DNA of 64,000 nucleotides, taken from Glycomyces sp. YM15 (lineage in GTDB: Bacteria > Actinomycetota > Actinomycetes > Mycobacteriales > Micromonosporaceae). Positions 8,175 to 16,409 of the stretch are shown piece after piece. The notes beneath the pieces were generated by a model that saw only the letters and a list, made by a program, of their open reading frames with translations, had not been told where the DNA came from and did not search any database. Numbering within the stretch: the stretch's first letter is position 1; every line of letters starts with the position of its first letter. Made by a program: the position numbers and the translations under genes. The DNA is taken from the NCBI RefSeq assembly GCF_016918015.1, contig NZ_JAERMK010000009.1, forward strand, positions 124,001 through 188,000, in the 5' to 3' direction.

Positions 8175-9059
8175 ATGGCGAAGGTGAGTTCGGAAGACCT
8201 GCCGAGCGGGACTACGACGCTGCGCGTCATGATCGGCAGCAAGCTCCGGCAGTTGCGCCAGGACGCCGACATCTCCCGCGAGGAGGCGGCCTACGAGATC
8301 CGCGCCGACGCCACCAAGATCAGCCGGGTCGAACTGGGCCGCGTCTCCTTCCGGCTGCGCGACGTGCGCGACCTCATGGTCATGTACGGCGTCACGGACG
8401 AGGACGAGATCGAGCGCGTCGTCGAGATGGCCCGCGAGGCCAACCGGCCGAGCAAGTGGAAGCGGTACAACGACTTCCTGCCCGACTGGTTCAGCAACTA
8501 CCTGGAGATGGAGGGCGCCGCCTCCATGATCCGCACCTACGAGGTGCAGGTCTTCCCCGGTCTGCTGCAGAACGAGGGCTACGCCCGCGCGGTCATGATG
8601 CTCGGTTACGGACACACCCCGCTCACCGAGATCGACAAGCGGATCGAAGTGCGACTGAAGCGCCAGGAGATCCTGGACCGCTCGGAGAAGCGCCCCGAGC
8701 TGTGGGCCGTGATCGACGAGGCCGCGCTGCACCGCCCGTTCGGCGGGCGCGGCGTCATGCGCTCGCAGATCCAGACCCTGATCGACTTCTGCGACAAGCC
8801 GAACGTGCGCATCCAGATCGTGCCGTTCTCCGCCGGCGCCCACTCCGGCGCGGGCGCGCCCTTCACGTGGCTGCGCTTCGCGTACGAGGAGCTCAGCGAC
8901 GTGATCTACCTGGAGCACCTCACCGGCGGCCTCTACCTTGAGCGCGACAACGAGATCGACGCGTACCAGGCGGCCATGGAGCACCTGTGCGTGCAGGCCA
9001 CCCAGCCGCACAAGACGCAGGACTTCCTGAGCGAGATCCTCCGCGAACGTTACAACTAG
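8175..9059 (+). CDS. XRE-family HTH regulator with DUF5753 (Scr1-type) domain
   Basis: 294 residues. Residues about 18-75 form a helix-turn-helix (IGSKLRQLRQDADISREEAA, ISRVELG); about 105-285 form the DUF5753 domain (FPGLLQNEGYARAV, VIDEAALHRPFGG, IQIVPFSAGAH, YLEHLTGGLYLE). These regulators bind DNA through the HTH and pair with small DUF397 proteins such as the one just upstream. Start ATG 8175 has GGAGGTG. The intervening 119 bases leave room for its own promoter. Targets unknown; the palindrome cluster upstream of the DUF397 gene is a candidate site. Confidence 0.92.
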   Translation: MAKVSSEDLPSGTTTLRVMIGSKLRQLRQDADISREEAAYEIRADATKISRVELGRVSFRLRDVRDLMVMYGVTDEDEIERVVEMAREANRPSKWKRYNDFLPDWFSNYLEMEGAASMIRTYEVQVFPGLLQNEGYARAVMMLGYGHTPLTEIDKRIEVRLKRQEILDRSEKRPELWAVIDEAALHRPFGGRGVMRSQIQTLIDFCDKPNVRIQIVPFSAGAHSGAGAPFTWLRFAYEELSDVIYLEHLTGGLYLERDNEIDAYQAAMEHLCVQATQPHKTQDFLSEILRERYN

Positions 9060-9104
9060 TAACCGCCGGAGCCGTCTGGACGATCCCGTCCGCAAATCCG
9101 AAAA

Positions 9105-9120
9105 TCACTCGATCGAGTGA
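9105..9120. promoter_or_regulatory. 16-bp perfect palindrome
   Basis: TCACTCGATCGAGTGA lies 45 bases after the XRE/DUF5753 stop. It may be a short hairpin in the 3' end or a protein site; no neighbouring promoter requires it. Confidence 0.25.
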
Positions 9121-9142
9121 GCCTCCGCGCGCCGGGCACGAC

Positions 9143-9174
9143 GAAGGCGCGCGACTTCCCCACCGCGCGCCTTC
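9143..9174. terminator. bidirectional terminator
   Basis: GAAGGCGCGCG / CGCGCGCCTTC, eleven perfect pairs with a ten-base loop, between two convergent genes ending at 9059 and 9187. Confidence 0.75.
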
Positions 9175-9186
9175 AAGCGATCCCTG

Positions 9187-10008
9187 TCAAGCCTTGTAGC
9201 CGAGGCCGGCCATCATGATCCGGTTGTGCGGCGCCAGGTCCTCGGCGGCGGGGACCTCGCGGTCCGGCTCGCCCGGGAACCAGCGCGGCACCCAGTCGAG
9301 GCCCGGTTCCACGAGCGGCAGCCCCTGGAAGTGCTCGAGGATCTTCTCGGGCTTGCGGACCCAGCCGTTGCCGAGGGCTTCGAGGCCCGCCTGCTCGATC
9401 GCCTTCTGCTGGGGCTCACCGGTGTCGGCGAAGTCGGTCATGAGCAGGTAGGAGCCGCTCGGGCAGGCGTCAAGGAGGGTCCCCACCCATTCGCCGGGGT
9501 TCTCCTCGTCGTGGAAGTGCATGAAGAGGCCCACGACCATGAGGCCGATGGGGCGCTCGAAGTCGATGACCTTCTTGACGTCCGGGTGGTCGAGGATGCC
9601 CTCGGGGTCGCGCAGGTCGGCGGTGACGATCGTGGTGGTCTCGTTGGTGGCGAGCAGGGCTCGGCCGTGGGCGAGCACGATCGGGTCGTTGTCGACGTAG
9701 ACGACCGTCGCGTCGGGGTTGATCTCCTGGGCTACCTGGTGGGTGTTGCGCATCGTGGGGAGTCCGGCGCCGATGTCGAGGAACTGGTCGATGCCGTGCC
9801 TCGCCATGTAGGCGACGCCTTTTTCGAGGCCCAGGCGGTTGTCGATGGCAACCTCCTTCGAGTTGGGCACGTGCTTCATGTAGGCGGCCGCGCCCTCGCG
9901 GTCGGCTGCGAAGTTGTCCTTTCCACCGAGGATCGCGTCGTAGACGCGGGCGATGGTGGGCCGGGAGATGTCGAAGTCGGGGACGTACTCTTCTGCGTTC
10001 TCTGCCAT
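9187..10008 (-). CDS. SAM-dependent methyltransferase, DUF574 family
   Basis: 273 residues. Family markers in order: DFDISRPTIARVYDAILGGK near the N terminus, the AdoMet loop FLDIGAGLPT, VVYVDNDPIVLAHGRALL, VTADLRDPEGIL and LMTDFADTG. This is the DUF574 (Methyltransf_19) group common in Streptomyces and relatives, often next to DUF397/DUF5753 genes as here. The substrate is not known for most members. Start ATG 10008 with GAGG eight bases upstream; a longer frame to 10083 starts inside the promoter. Ends at a shared terminator. Confidence 0.92.
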   Translation of the reverse strand: MAENAEEYVPDFDISRPTIARVYDAILGGKDNFAADREGAAAYMKHVPNSKEVAIDNRLGLEKGVAYMARHGIDQFLDIGAGLPTMRNTHQVAQEINPDATVVYVDNDPIVLAHGRALLATNETTTIVTADLRDPEGILDHPDVKKVIDFERPIGLMVVGLFMHFHDEENPGEWVGTLLDACPSGSYLLMTDFADTGEPQQKAIEQAGLEALGNGWVRKPEKILEHFQGLPLVEPGLDWVPRWFPGEPDREVPAAEDLAPHNRIMMAGLGYKA

Positions 10009-10108
10009 CGGTTCAGCCTCTTCGTCGAAGGAACGGTGAAAATATCGTACGACCTGGATCACATTGACGAACTTCGGGATCACTCCATCGGGCCACAGTG
10101 CTCACATT

Positions 10109-10124
10109 TGATTCAATCGAATCA
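10109..10124. promoter_or_regulatory. small inverted repeat upstream of methyltransferase
   Basis: TGATTC-AATC-GAATCA, six perfect pairs, about 100 bases upstream of the methyltransferase start in an AT-richer patch. Possible operator. Confidence 0.25.
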
Positions 10125-10192
10125 TCAACCCCTCCAACCACTTCAGGTGTCAACGGTCCACTGCGGTCGCTCGCGACCGAGAAGACGGCGAA

Positions 10193-10218
10193 GGGCCCGT
10201 GCGCAACCGCACGGGCCC
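10193..10218 (-). terminator. terminator of LCP gene
   Basis: GGGCCCGTGCG-CAAC-CGCACGGGCCC, eleven perfect pairs with a tetraloop, 15 bases after the LCP stop on the minus strand. Confidence 0.8.
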
Positions 10219-10232
10219 CTCGTTCGACGTCG

Positions 10233-11372
10233 CTATTCCTCTTCGCCCTCGGGGTTGGCCGCGATCCACTCCTCGACCCTGTCGTCGCGCACGGCCTCCC
10301 AGAGGCTGACGGCCTCGGGGTTGCTCGGCTCGGGGTCCTGGGGGTCGTCGGCGTAGATGACGACCGACTGGCCGCCCTGCGTGCCGGTGCCGAGGTTCGG
10401 CGTGGTCATGAAGACCAGGTCGTCGCTGCGCATGTCCATCAGGTTGATGGCGGTGGAGACGGCGTTGAACTGGGTGTCCACCTTCACCGCGTCCGAAGTG
10501 GAGGCGATGAAGGAGGTGAGCTTGTCCTCGTCGGTGAGCACCCCGGCGCTGAGCGCGGAGTCCATGATGGCCTTGATGAGCTCCTGCTGGTGGCGCATGC
10601 GGGCGAAGTCGCCCTCGTTGTACTGGTAGCGCTGGCGCACATAGTCGAGGGCCTCCTCGCCGGTCAGCTCGGTCGGCCCGGCCGGGAAGAACCTGTGGTC
10701 GCCGTGGATCGACTCGACGCCGGGCGGGTCGGTGATGTAGCCGTCGGCGTCGGCCGGCTCGATGTCCATCGTGACGCTGTCCAGGGCGTCGACGACCTCG
10801 ACGAGGCCGCCGAAGTCGATCTCGACGATGTGGTCGATGCGCACGCCGGTGAGGTTCTCGATGGTGCGGACGGTGAGGTTCACGCCGCCCCACGCGTAGG
10901 CCGCGTTGAACTTGTCGATGGTGTCCGAGACCGTCGCGTCGGGGTCTTCGGGGATGTACACGTAGAGGTCGCGCGGGATCGAGATGCCGTATGCGGCGTT
11001 CCCGTCCTCGCTGACGTGCATGAGGATCGTGGTGTCCGAGCGGGCGTCGGACTCGTCGTTGCCCTCGCGGTGGTCCGAGCCGATCACGAGGAGGTTCAAC
11101 GCCTGGTTGAGGCGCTCCGGACGGTCCTCTTCCGGGATCGCGTCGAGGTCGAACGCGCGGTCGAGGTCGGCGTTGGTGCTGTTGGCGGTGGACCAGACGG
11201 CGAAACCGCCGCCGGCCGCCGCGATGGAGGCCACCAGGCCGATCCCGGAGCCGATGAGGCCCCGGCGGGTGGGGCCTCCGGCCGCCGCCTGGGCGACCCG
11301 GGCTCCGCCGCCGCTGCCGCCTGCGGGCGGCACCGAGGCGCTGCCGCGGTAATTGGAGCCATATTGCGTCAT
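10233..11372 (-). CDS. LytR-CpsA-Psr (LCP) family glycopolymer transferase
   Basis: 379 residues. LCP enzymes move lipid-linked glycopolymers onto peptidoglycan (arabinogalactan or teichoic-type polymers) at the outer membrane face. A Gly/Ala-rich cytoplasmic tail and TPTRRGLIGSG-type motif precede one membrane helix (about 35-60). The extracellular LCP domain shows NLLVIGSDHR, the conserved acidic/Arg pattern DARSDTTILMHV, ISIPRDLYVYIP and the catalytic-site Arg motif DYVRQRYQY. It sits with sugar-nucleotide and glycosyltransferase genes and is a more distant paralogue of the three tandem copies at 29800-33350. The tail is very acidic (PEGEEE). Confidence 0.93.
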   Translation of the reverse strand: MTQYGSNYRGSASVPPAGGSGGGARVAQAAAGGPTRRGLIGSGIGLVASIAAAGGGFAVWSTANSTNADLDRAFDLDAIPEEDRPERLNQALNLLVIGSDHREGNDESDARSDTTILMHVSEDGNAAYGISIPRDLYVYIPEDPDATVSDTIDKFNAAYAWGGVNLTVRTIENLTGVRIDHIVEIDFGGLVEVVDALDSVTMDIEPADADGYITDPPGVESIHGDHRFFPAGPTELTGEEALDYVRQRYQYNEGDFARMRHQQELIKAIMDSALSAGVLTDEDKLTSFIASTSDAVKVDTQFNAVSTAINLMDMRSDDLVFMTTPNLGTGTQGGQSVVIYADDPQDPEPSNPEAVSLWEAVRDDRVEEWIAANPEGEEE

Positions 11373-11466
11373 GGCCCCAGCTTACGTGGTGTCCGCCAGA
11401 GACCTCGGGTGTGGAAGCCCCGGTCGTATCTCGGAATCCTCTCAGGTGCCGGTAAGTCCGAGCACC

Positions 11467-12411
11467 CTACTGCTTCGTGGCGAAGTAATCGATCGTCATC
11501 TTGAGACCCGCCTCATAGTGGACCTGCGGCTCGTAGCCGAGCAGTTCGCGGGCGGCGGTGAGATCGGGGCGGCGGCGCTCCGGATCGTCCGCCGGGCGGT
11601 CGATGTACTCGATCTTCGAGGGCGAGCCGGTGAGCCGCAGGATGATCTCAGCCATCTCCTGGACGGTGAGCTCGTACTCGGTACCGAGGTTCACCGGGCC
11701 GTACTCGCCCGACTCGAGGAGCAGGATGAGACCGCGCACCAGGTCGTCGATGTAGCAGAGCGAGCGGGTCTGGGTGCCGTCGCCGGTGACGGTGAGCGGC
11801 CTGCCCGCGAGGGCCTGCGACACGAAGCTGGGGATGACGCGGCCGTCGTCGGGGCGCATCCGCGGGCCGTACGTGTTGAAGATCCGCACGATCGCCGCGT
11901 CGAGGCCCTTGTGGCGGTGGTAGGCGGCGACGGCGGCCTCGCTGAAGCGCTTGGCCTCGTCGTAGCAGGAGCGGATCCCGATCGGGTTCACGTTGCCCCA
12001 GTAGGACTCCGGCTGCGGGTGCACGAGCGGGTCGCCGTAGACCTCGGAGGTCGAGGCCATGAGGAAGCGGGCGCCGTCGGCGAGCGCGCGGTCGAGCGCG
12101 TGGAACGTGCCGATGGAGTCGACGCGCAGGATCTCGAGCGGGATCGTCTCGAAGTCGACCGGGCTGGCCGGGCACGCGAAGTGCAGGACCGCGTCGAACG
12201 GTTCGTCCCCGACGGGCAGGCCCTCGGTGACGTCGGCTTCGACCACGGTGAGGTGGGGGTGCTCGGCGAGGTTGTCCCTCGAGCCGGTCACGAAGTTGTC
12301 GACCGCGGTCACGTCGCAGCCCTTCGCCAGGAGCGCGTCGACCAGGTGGCTTCCCACCAGGCCCGCGCCACCGGTGACGAGGATGCGGCTGCCTGTTCCG
12401 TAAGTAGTCAT
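11467..12411 (-). CDS. NAD-dependent sugar-nucleotide epimerase/dehydratase, UDP-glucuronate decarboxylase-like
   Basis: 314 residues, extended short-chain dehydrogenase. NAD loop TGGAGLVG at 13-20; catalytic Y150-x3-K154 in SCYDEAKR; TSEVYGDP at 121-128, whose Glu next to Thr/Ser is typical of UDP-xylose synthases; IFNTYGPRM and DDPERRRPD also fit. Likely converts UDP-glucuronate to UDP-xylose in the cytoplasm for a cell-surface polymer; dTDP-glucose dehydratase-type activity is the main alternative. ATG 12411 is preferred over the TTG just before it. It lies between an LCP ligase and a glycosylphosphotransferase on the same strand. Confidence 0.88.
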   Translation of the reverse strand: MTTYGTGSRILVTGGAGLVGSHLVDALLAKGCDVTAVDNFVTGSRDNLAEHPHLTVVEADVTEGLPVGDEPFDAVLHFACPASPVDFETIPLEILRVDSIGTFHALDRALADGARFLMASTSEVYGDPLVHPQPESYWGNVNPIGIRSCYDEAKRFSEAAVAAYHRHKGLDAAIVRIFNTYGPRMRPDDGRVIPSFVSQALAGRPLTVTGDGTQTRSLCYIDDLVRGLILLLESGEYGPVNLGTEYELTVQEMAEIILRLTGSPSKIEYIDRPADDPERRRPDLTAARELLGYEPQVHYEAGLKMTIDYFATKQ

Positions 12412-12494
12412 CAAGATCCAAGATTATCAGGGTTGGCCTCGCGTTCACCTGGGCGCAAGCTGAGAATTCGCTCCAAGCACCCCGATGTGCCCCG

Positions 12495-14066
12495 TCAGTA
12501 CGCGCCCTTTCGGCGCAACACTACAGCGACCGTGCGGAACAGGATCTGAAGGTCGGTCGTGAGCGACCAGTTGTCGACGTAATAGAGGTCGAGGCGGACC
12601 GCGTCGTCCCAGGACAGGTCCGAGCGGCCCGAGACCTGCCACAGGCCGGTGATGCCCGGGCGCACGAGGAGGCGGCGGCGCACGTCGCCGAGGAAGTCGC
12701 CGTTCTCGGCCGGGAGCGGGCGGGGGCCGACGAGGCTCATTTCGCCGCGGACGACGTTGATGAGCTGCGGGAACTCGTCGATGGAGGTACGGCGAAGCCA
12801 CTTCCCGACATTGGTGATCCGCGGGTCGTCCTTCATCTTGAACAGCAGGCCGTCGGTCTCGTTGTGCATCATGAGCGCGGCCTGGCGCTCCTCCGCGTCG
12901 ATGTACATGGTGCGGAACTTCCAGCAGCTGAAGGTCTCGCCGTCGCGGCCGACCCGGTTCTGGCGGAAGAACACCGGTCCAGGGCTGTCCATCTTGATGG
13001 CGATCGCGACGCCGAGGAACAGCGGCGAGAGCAGCGCCAGGCCGAGCACGGAGGAGGAGATGTCGAGGACGTTCTTGATCAGCCAGCCGATGCCGGAGAT
13101 CTTCGGCTCCTCCACGTGCAGGAGCGGCAGGCCCTCGACGGGGCGGATGTGCACGCGCGGGCCCGCGATGTCCGTCAGCTGCGGGGCGACGACCAGGTCG
13201 CGGCCGGTGCCCTCGAGCTGCCAGGCGAGGCGGCGCAGGTCGGAGGCGTCGGCCGAGGCGGAGCCGCACACGGCGAGCGTGTCCGCTTCGAGCTGTTCCG
13301 CGCAGGTGACGACGTCGGTCCCGGCGAAGACCGGGACCGGGGTGTCGAGATTGCGGACCGAGGAGGCGCCTTCGGTCACGTATATGCCGACGGGGACGAG
13401 GCCGGCCGCGGAGGCGCGGCGGACCGTCCGGTAGACCTCGAGGGCCTCGGGGTAGGAGCCGATGAGCAGGACGCGCTGCACGCCGCGCCCGGAGGCGCGC
13501 ATCCGGTGCAGGCCGAAGCGGGCCCCGTAGCGGAACGCGCAGACGAGGACGGCCGCGGCCAGCAGGATCACCGCGACCGCGACACGCGAGACGTCCGCCT
13601 TGAAGGTGAGCGCGGCGAAGGAGACGAGGGCCAGCATGAACATGGAGGCGCGGATGGTGCGCTTGAACTCCTCGTTGCCCATGCCGAAGTAGCGGCGGTC
13701 GTAGGAGCCGGTGCCCCACAGGGCCAGCAGCCACGCGAGGGGCAGGAGCAGCCAGACCGTGAGGTAGAAGAAGTGCTGCTGGTTGTCCGTGTCGAAACCG
13801 GCGCTGGGCGAGGCGGTGAAGTTCACGGTGATGACGCTGGCGATGAGGGCGGCGAGCAGGTCCGCGCCCACCAGGGCGGCCTGGTAGTACCGGTGCCAGT
13901 TGGAGGCGCGGACGAGGCGGCGCCAAGTGGAGCGGGTGACCCCGTTCGTCACGAGCTGCGGGTCACCGGATTCGCGAGTTCGGGCCACCGGCGTCCCCGT
14001 CCGTCCGTACGGAGCACCCCCACTTCCGTGGAGATCCTTTGCTGGGCGTTCCAGGCTCGTAGCCAC
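12495..14066 (-). CDS. polyprenyl glycosylphosphotransferase (WcaJ/CpsE type)
   Basis: 523 residues. Starts a glycan on the undecaprenyl carrier by transferring a sugar-1-phosphate. Four to five N-terminal membrane helices (60-190), a CoA-binding-like soluble domain (VQRVLLIGSYPE), another helix (ISSSVLGLALLSPLFL) and the C-terminal bacterial sugar transferase domain: DSPGPVFFRQNRVGRDG, WKFRTMYIDAE, RRTSIDEFPQLINVVRGEM, SLVGPRP and RPGITGLWQVSGRSDLSWDD. Start GTG 14066 with AGGGA seven bases upstream. Same strand as the epimerase and LCP genes, divergent from the glycosyltransferase; together they look like an exopolysaccharide or wall-polymer locus. Confidence 0.95.
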   Translation of the reverse strand: MATSLERPAKDLHGSGGAPYGRTGTPVARTRESGDPQLVTNGVTRSTWRRLVRASNWHRYYQAALVGADLLAALIASVITVNFTASPSAGFDTDNQQHFFYLTVWLLLPLAWLLALWGTGSYDRRYFGMGNEEFKRTIRASMFMLALVSFAALTFKADVSRVAVAVILLAAAVLVCAFRYGARFGLHRMRASGRGVQRVLLIGSYPEALEVYRTVRRASAAGLVPVGIYVTEGASSVRNLDTPVPVFAGTDVVTCAEQLEADTLAVCGSASADASDLRRLAWQLEGTGRDLVVAPQLTDIAGPRVHIRPVEGLPLLHVEEPKISGIGWLIKNVLDISSSVLGLALLSPLFLGVAIAIKMDSPGPVFFRQNRVGRDGETFSCWKFRTMYIDAEERQAALMMHNETDGLLFKMKDDPRITNVGKWLRRTSIDEFPQLINVVRGEMSLVGPRPLPAENGDFLGDVRRRLLVRPGITGLWQVSGRSDLSWDDAVRLDLYYVDNWSLTTDLQILFRTVAVVLRRKGAY

Positions 14067-14270
14067 TGCACATCCCTGCGGTCGTCAGCTTACGGTGGAG
14101 GTGAGTGTCGGGGGCGGAGATCAGCGCTGCGTCTCCATCTACCGGGCGGCCCGCCGACACGGTACCCGACAACCTACACCTATTCCGCTCCTGCGGTATG
14201 TTCGGCCGAGCTGAAAGCCGTCCACGCCACCCCGACACCGCATACGACAGCACCGCAGAAGGATCGCCCT

Positions 14271-15431
14271 GTGAAGATCGTCATCGCCCACAACCGGTAC
14301 TCCTCGGCGCAGCCGTCGGGCGAGAACACGATCGTGGACTACGAGATCGGGGCGCTCCGCGAGGCCGGCGTCGAGGTGGTGCCGTTCCTGCGCTCCTCGG
14401 ACGAGATCGCTTCGCTTCCGGCCCATAAGAAAGCGGCACTCGCCGCTTCACCGGTCCACGCGGCCGGGACGCAGCGGGAACTCGCGGCGCTCCTCGAACG
14501 CGAGCGGCCCGACCTGCTGCACCTGCACAACCCGTATCCGCTGCTGTCCCCGTCGGTGGTCGGCACCGCCCACAAGCACGGGGTCAAAGTGGTGCAGACC
14601 ATTCACAACTACCGGCACGACTGCGTGAACGGACTCTACTTCAGGGACGGCCACGACTGCCGCGACTGCCACGGGAAGCGCTGGAACGCGCCCGGCGTGG
14701 TCCACGCCTGCTACCGGGGCTCGCGCGCCCAGAGCGCCGTGATGGCGGTCGCGCTCGGAGTGCACCAGGGGACGTGGCGCGGCGTGGACCGATTCATCGC
14801 GCTCACCGACGCGATGGCCGACTACCTGCGGAGCATCGGCATCCGCGACGACCAGATCCGGGTGAAGCCGAACGCCGTGGCCGACCCCGGACTCGTGCCG
14901 CTGGGCGAGGGCTTCCTGTTCGGGGCGCGGCTCGTGCCGGAGAAGGGCGTGGCGCTGCTGCTCGACGCGTGGCGGCAGGCCGACCTGCCCGGGCGGGTGC
15001 TGCGCATCGCGGGCGACGGGCCGCTGCGGTCCCTCGTGGAGCGGGCCGCGGCCGAACGCGACGACGTCGCCTACCTCGGGCAGCTCGAACCCGCCGAGCG
15101 CGACGCGGCCCTCGCCGCCTCCGCCGCGGTGGTCGTGCCCTCGATCTGGCAGGACATCCTGCCCACCACGGGGATCGAAGCGCTCGCCGCCGGGCGCGCG
15201 GTGGTGGCGACGCGGATGGGCGGGGCGCCGTTCATCGCCGGGGCCGACACCGACGCGCCCGCCGGCGTGGCGGTCGCGCCGGACGCCGCGGCGCTCGCGC
15301 GCGGGCTCGAGGCGGTCGCGAACGACCCCACGTACGCCGGGAACGCCAGGGCCCGCTACGAATCGGTGTTCGCGCCCGAGGTGACGCTCCGGCGGCTCAT
15401 CGAGATCTACGGGGAACTCGTCGAGGCCTGA
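14271..15431 (+). CDS. glycosyltransferase family 4/1-like
   Basis: 386 residues, GT-B fold. N-terminal acceptor half begins KIVIAHNRYSSAQPSGENT and contains LLHLHNPYPLLSPSV; two close Cys pairs (HDCRDCHGKRW) sit mid-protein, as in a subgroup of actinobacterial GT4 enzymes. The donor half shows FGARLVPEKGVALLLDAW, IAGDGPLRSLVE and the E-x7-E type motif in TTGIEALAAGRAVVAT. Likely adds a sugar to the lipid-linked glycan started by the divergent phosphotransferase. GTG 14271 is preceded by AAGGA at seven bases. The sugar is unknown. Confidence 0.9.
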   Translation: MKIVIAHNRYSSAQPSGENTIVDYEIGALREAGVEVVPFLRSSDEIASLPAHKKAALAASPVHAAGTQRELAALLERERPDLLHLHNPYPLLSPSVVGTAHKHGVKVVQTIHNYRHDCVNGLYFRDGHDCRDCHGKRWNAPGVVHACYRGSRAQSAVMAVALGVHQGTWRGVDRFIALTDAMADYLRSIGIRDDQIRVKPNAVADPGLVPLGEGFLFGARLVPEKGVALLLDAWRQADLPGRVLRIAGDGPLRSLVERAAAERDDVAYLGQLEPAERDAALAASAAVVVPSIWQDILPTTGIEALAAGRAVVATRMGGAPFIAGADTDAPAGVAVAPDAAALARGLEAVANDPTYAGNARARYESVFAPEVTLRRLIEIYGELVEA

Positions 15432-15446
15432 TCCGAGGGAACGTCC

Positions 15447-16148
15447 CTAGTGCAGGGACGCGCGGGCGTTGCCCGCGATGCTCGCGAGCAGGAACAGCGC
15501 GTTCACCGCGCCGAAGCCCACCAGGACCACCCACATCAGGCCGGGCCAGATCAGCGCGAGGGCGATCACCACGATGATGAACCCGTAGTCGCGAACGAGC
15601 TTGATCAAGCGCACGATGATATTGGTGCTCTTCACCATCGAGACGTCGCCGTCCTCTTTGGCCATCACCGAGGTGACGAGGTTGGTCATCCACAGGGCCG
15701 CGAAGGCCGCACCGCACCAGGCGGGCAGCTCAGGCGTGTAGGCGTCGGCGACGGCCACGACCACGGCGACGACCGAGGCCTGGATCGCGATGTCGCTCAG
15801 GATGTCGACGCGGGCGCCCGCGTCGGAGCCCGCGCCGGTGACGCGCGCGAGCTGGCCGTCGGCGCAGTCGAGCATGTAGGCGACCTGCCAGAGGACGAGC
15901 GCGGCGAGGGCCACGGGCCACCACGGCGCGCCGTCGCGGGCGGCCGGGAGGTAGGCGATGACGGCGGCGCTCGCGGCCAGTCCGAGCACGAGGTTGAGCA
16001 GGGTGAGGTGGGTGGGCTTGAGGCCTGTTCGCCATGCGGCGTAAGCGAAGTAGGCGGCGCCGCGCTGGTCGAGCAGGGTGGCCAGGCCGCCGCCGCGGTG
16101 TGCGGCGAGGAAGTCGGCGGGCCGGTGGTTCGGACGCGGTGGAGTCAC
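15447..16148 (-). CDS. CDP-alcohol phosphatidyltransferase family protein
   Basis: 233 residues, six membrane helices. The CDP-OH motif is complete: D94-x2-D97-G98-x2-A101-R102-x8-G111-x3-D115-x3-D119. Enzymes of this family transfer a phospho-alcohol from a CDP-linked donor, making phospholipids (phosphatidylinositol phosphate, cardiolipin) or modified polymers. Substrate cannot be read from sequence; the neighbouring glycan genes would allow a polymer-related role. Start GTG 16148 is weakly supported. Convergent with the glycosyltransferase, 15 bases apart. Confidence 0.9.
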   Translation of the reverse strand: MTPPRPNHRPADFLAAHRGGGLATLLDQRGAAYFAYAAWRTGLKPTHLTLLNLVLGLAASAAVIAYLPAARDGAPWWPVALAALVLWQVAYMLDCADGQLARVTGAGSDAGARVDILSDIAIQASVVAVVVAVADAYTPELPAWCGAAFAALWMTNLVTSVMAKEDGDVSMVKSTNIIVRLIKLVRDYGFIIVVIALALIWPGLMWVVLVGFGAVNALFLLASIAGNARASLH

Positions 16149-16409
16149 GCGGGCATCCTATAGCGCACACGGCGCGTTCCCATCCGGCCGCGGAACGTGT
16201 TGCCGATGACGCCGGTCATGAGCTGCCCTGATACAGATAGTGAACTCCCGAAACCCTGTTGTGTCAAGATCCCGACACTACGCGCGACCGCCGGTCCCTA
16301 ATATGAGCGCGATCCACACCTTTTGGGACGAAAGTGCTTCTCCCTCGGTAGCCAGCACATGACCGAAAGTCTTAAGGTTGATGGACATTTCATTCCTGGG
16401 GAGGAAAAT

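Noticed and set aside
12864-14270. A long plus-strand frame leading into the glycosyltransferase
   Set aside because: It is antisense to the glycosylphosphotransferase; the real gene starts at GTG 14271 with AAGGA.
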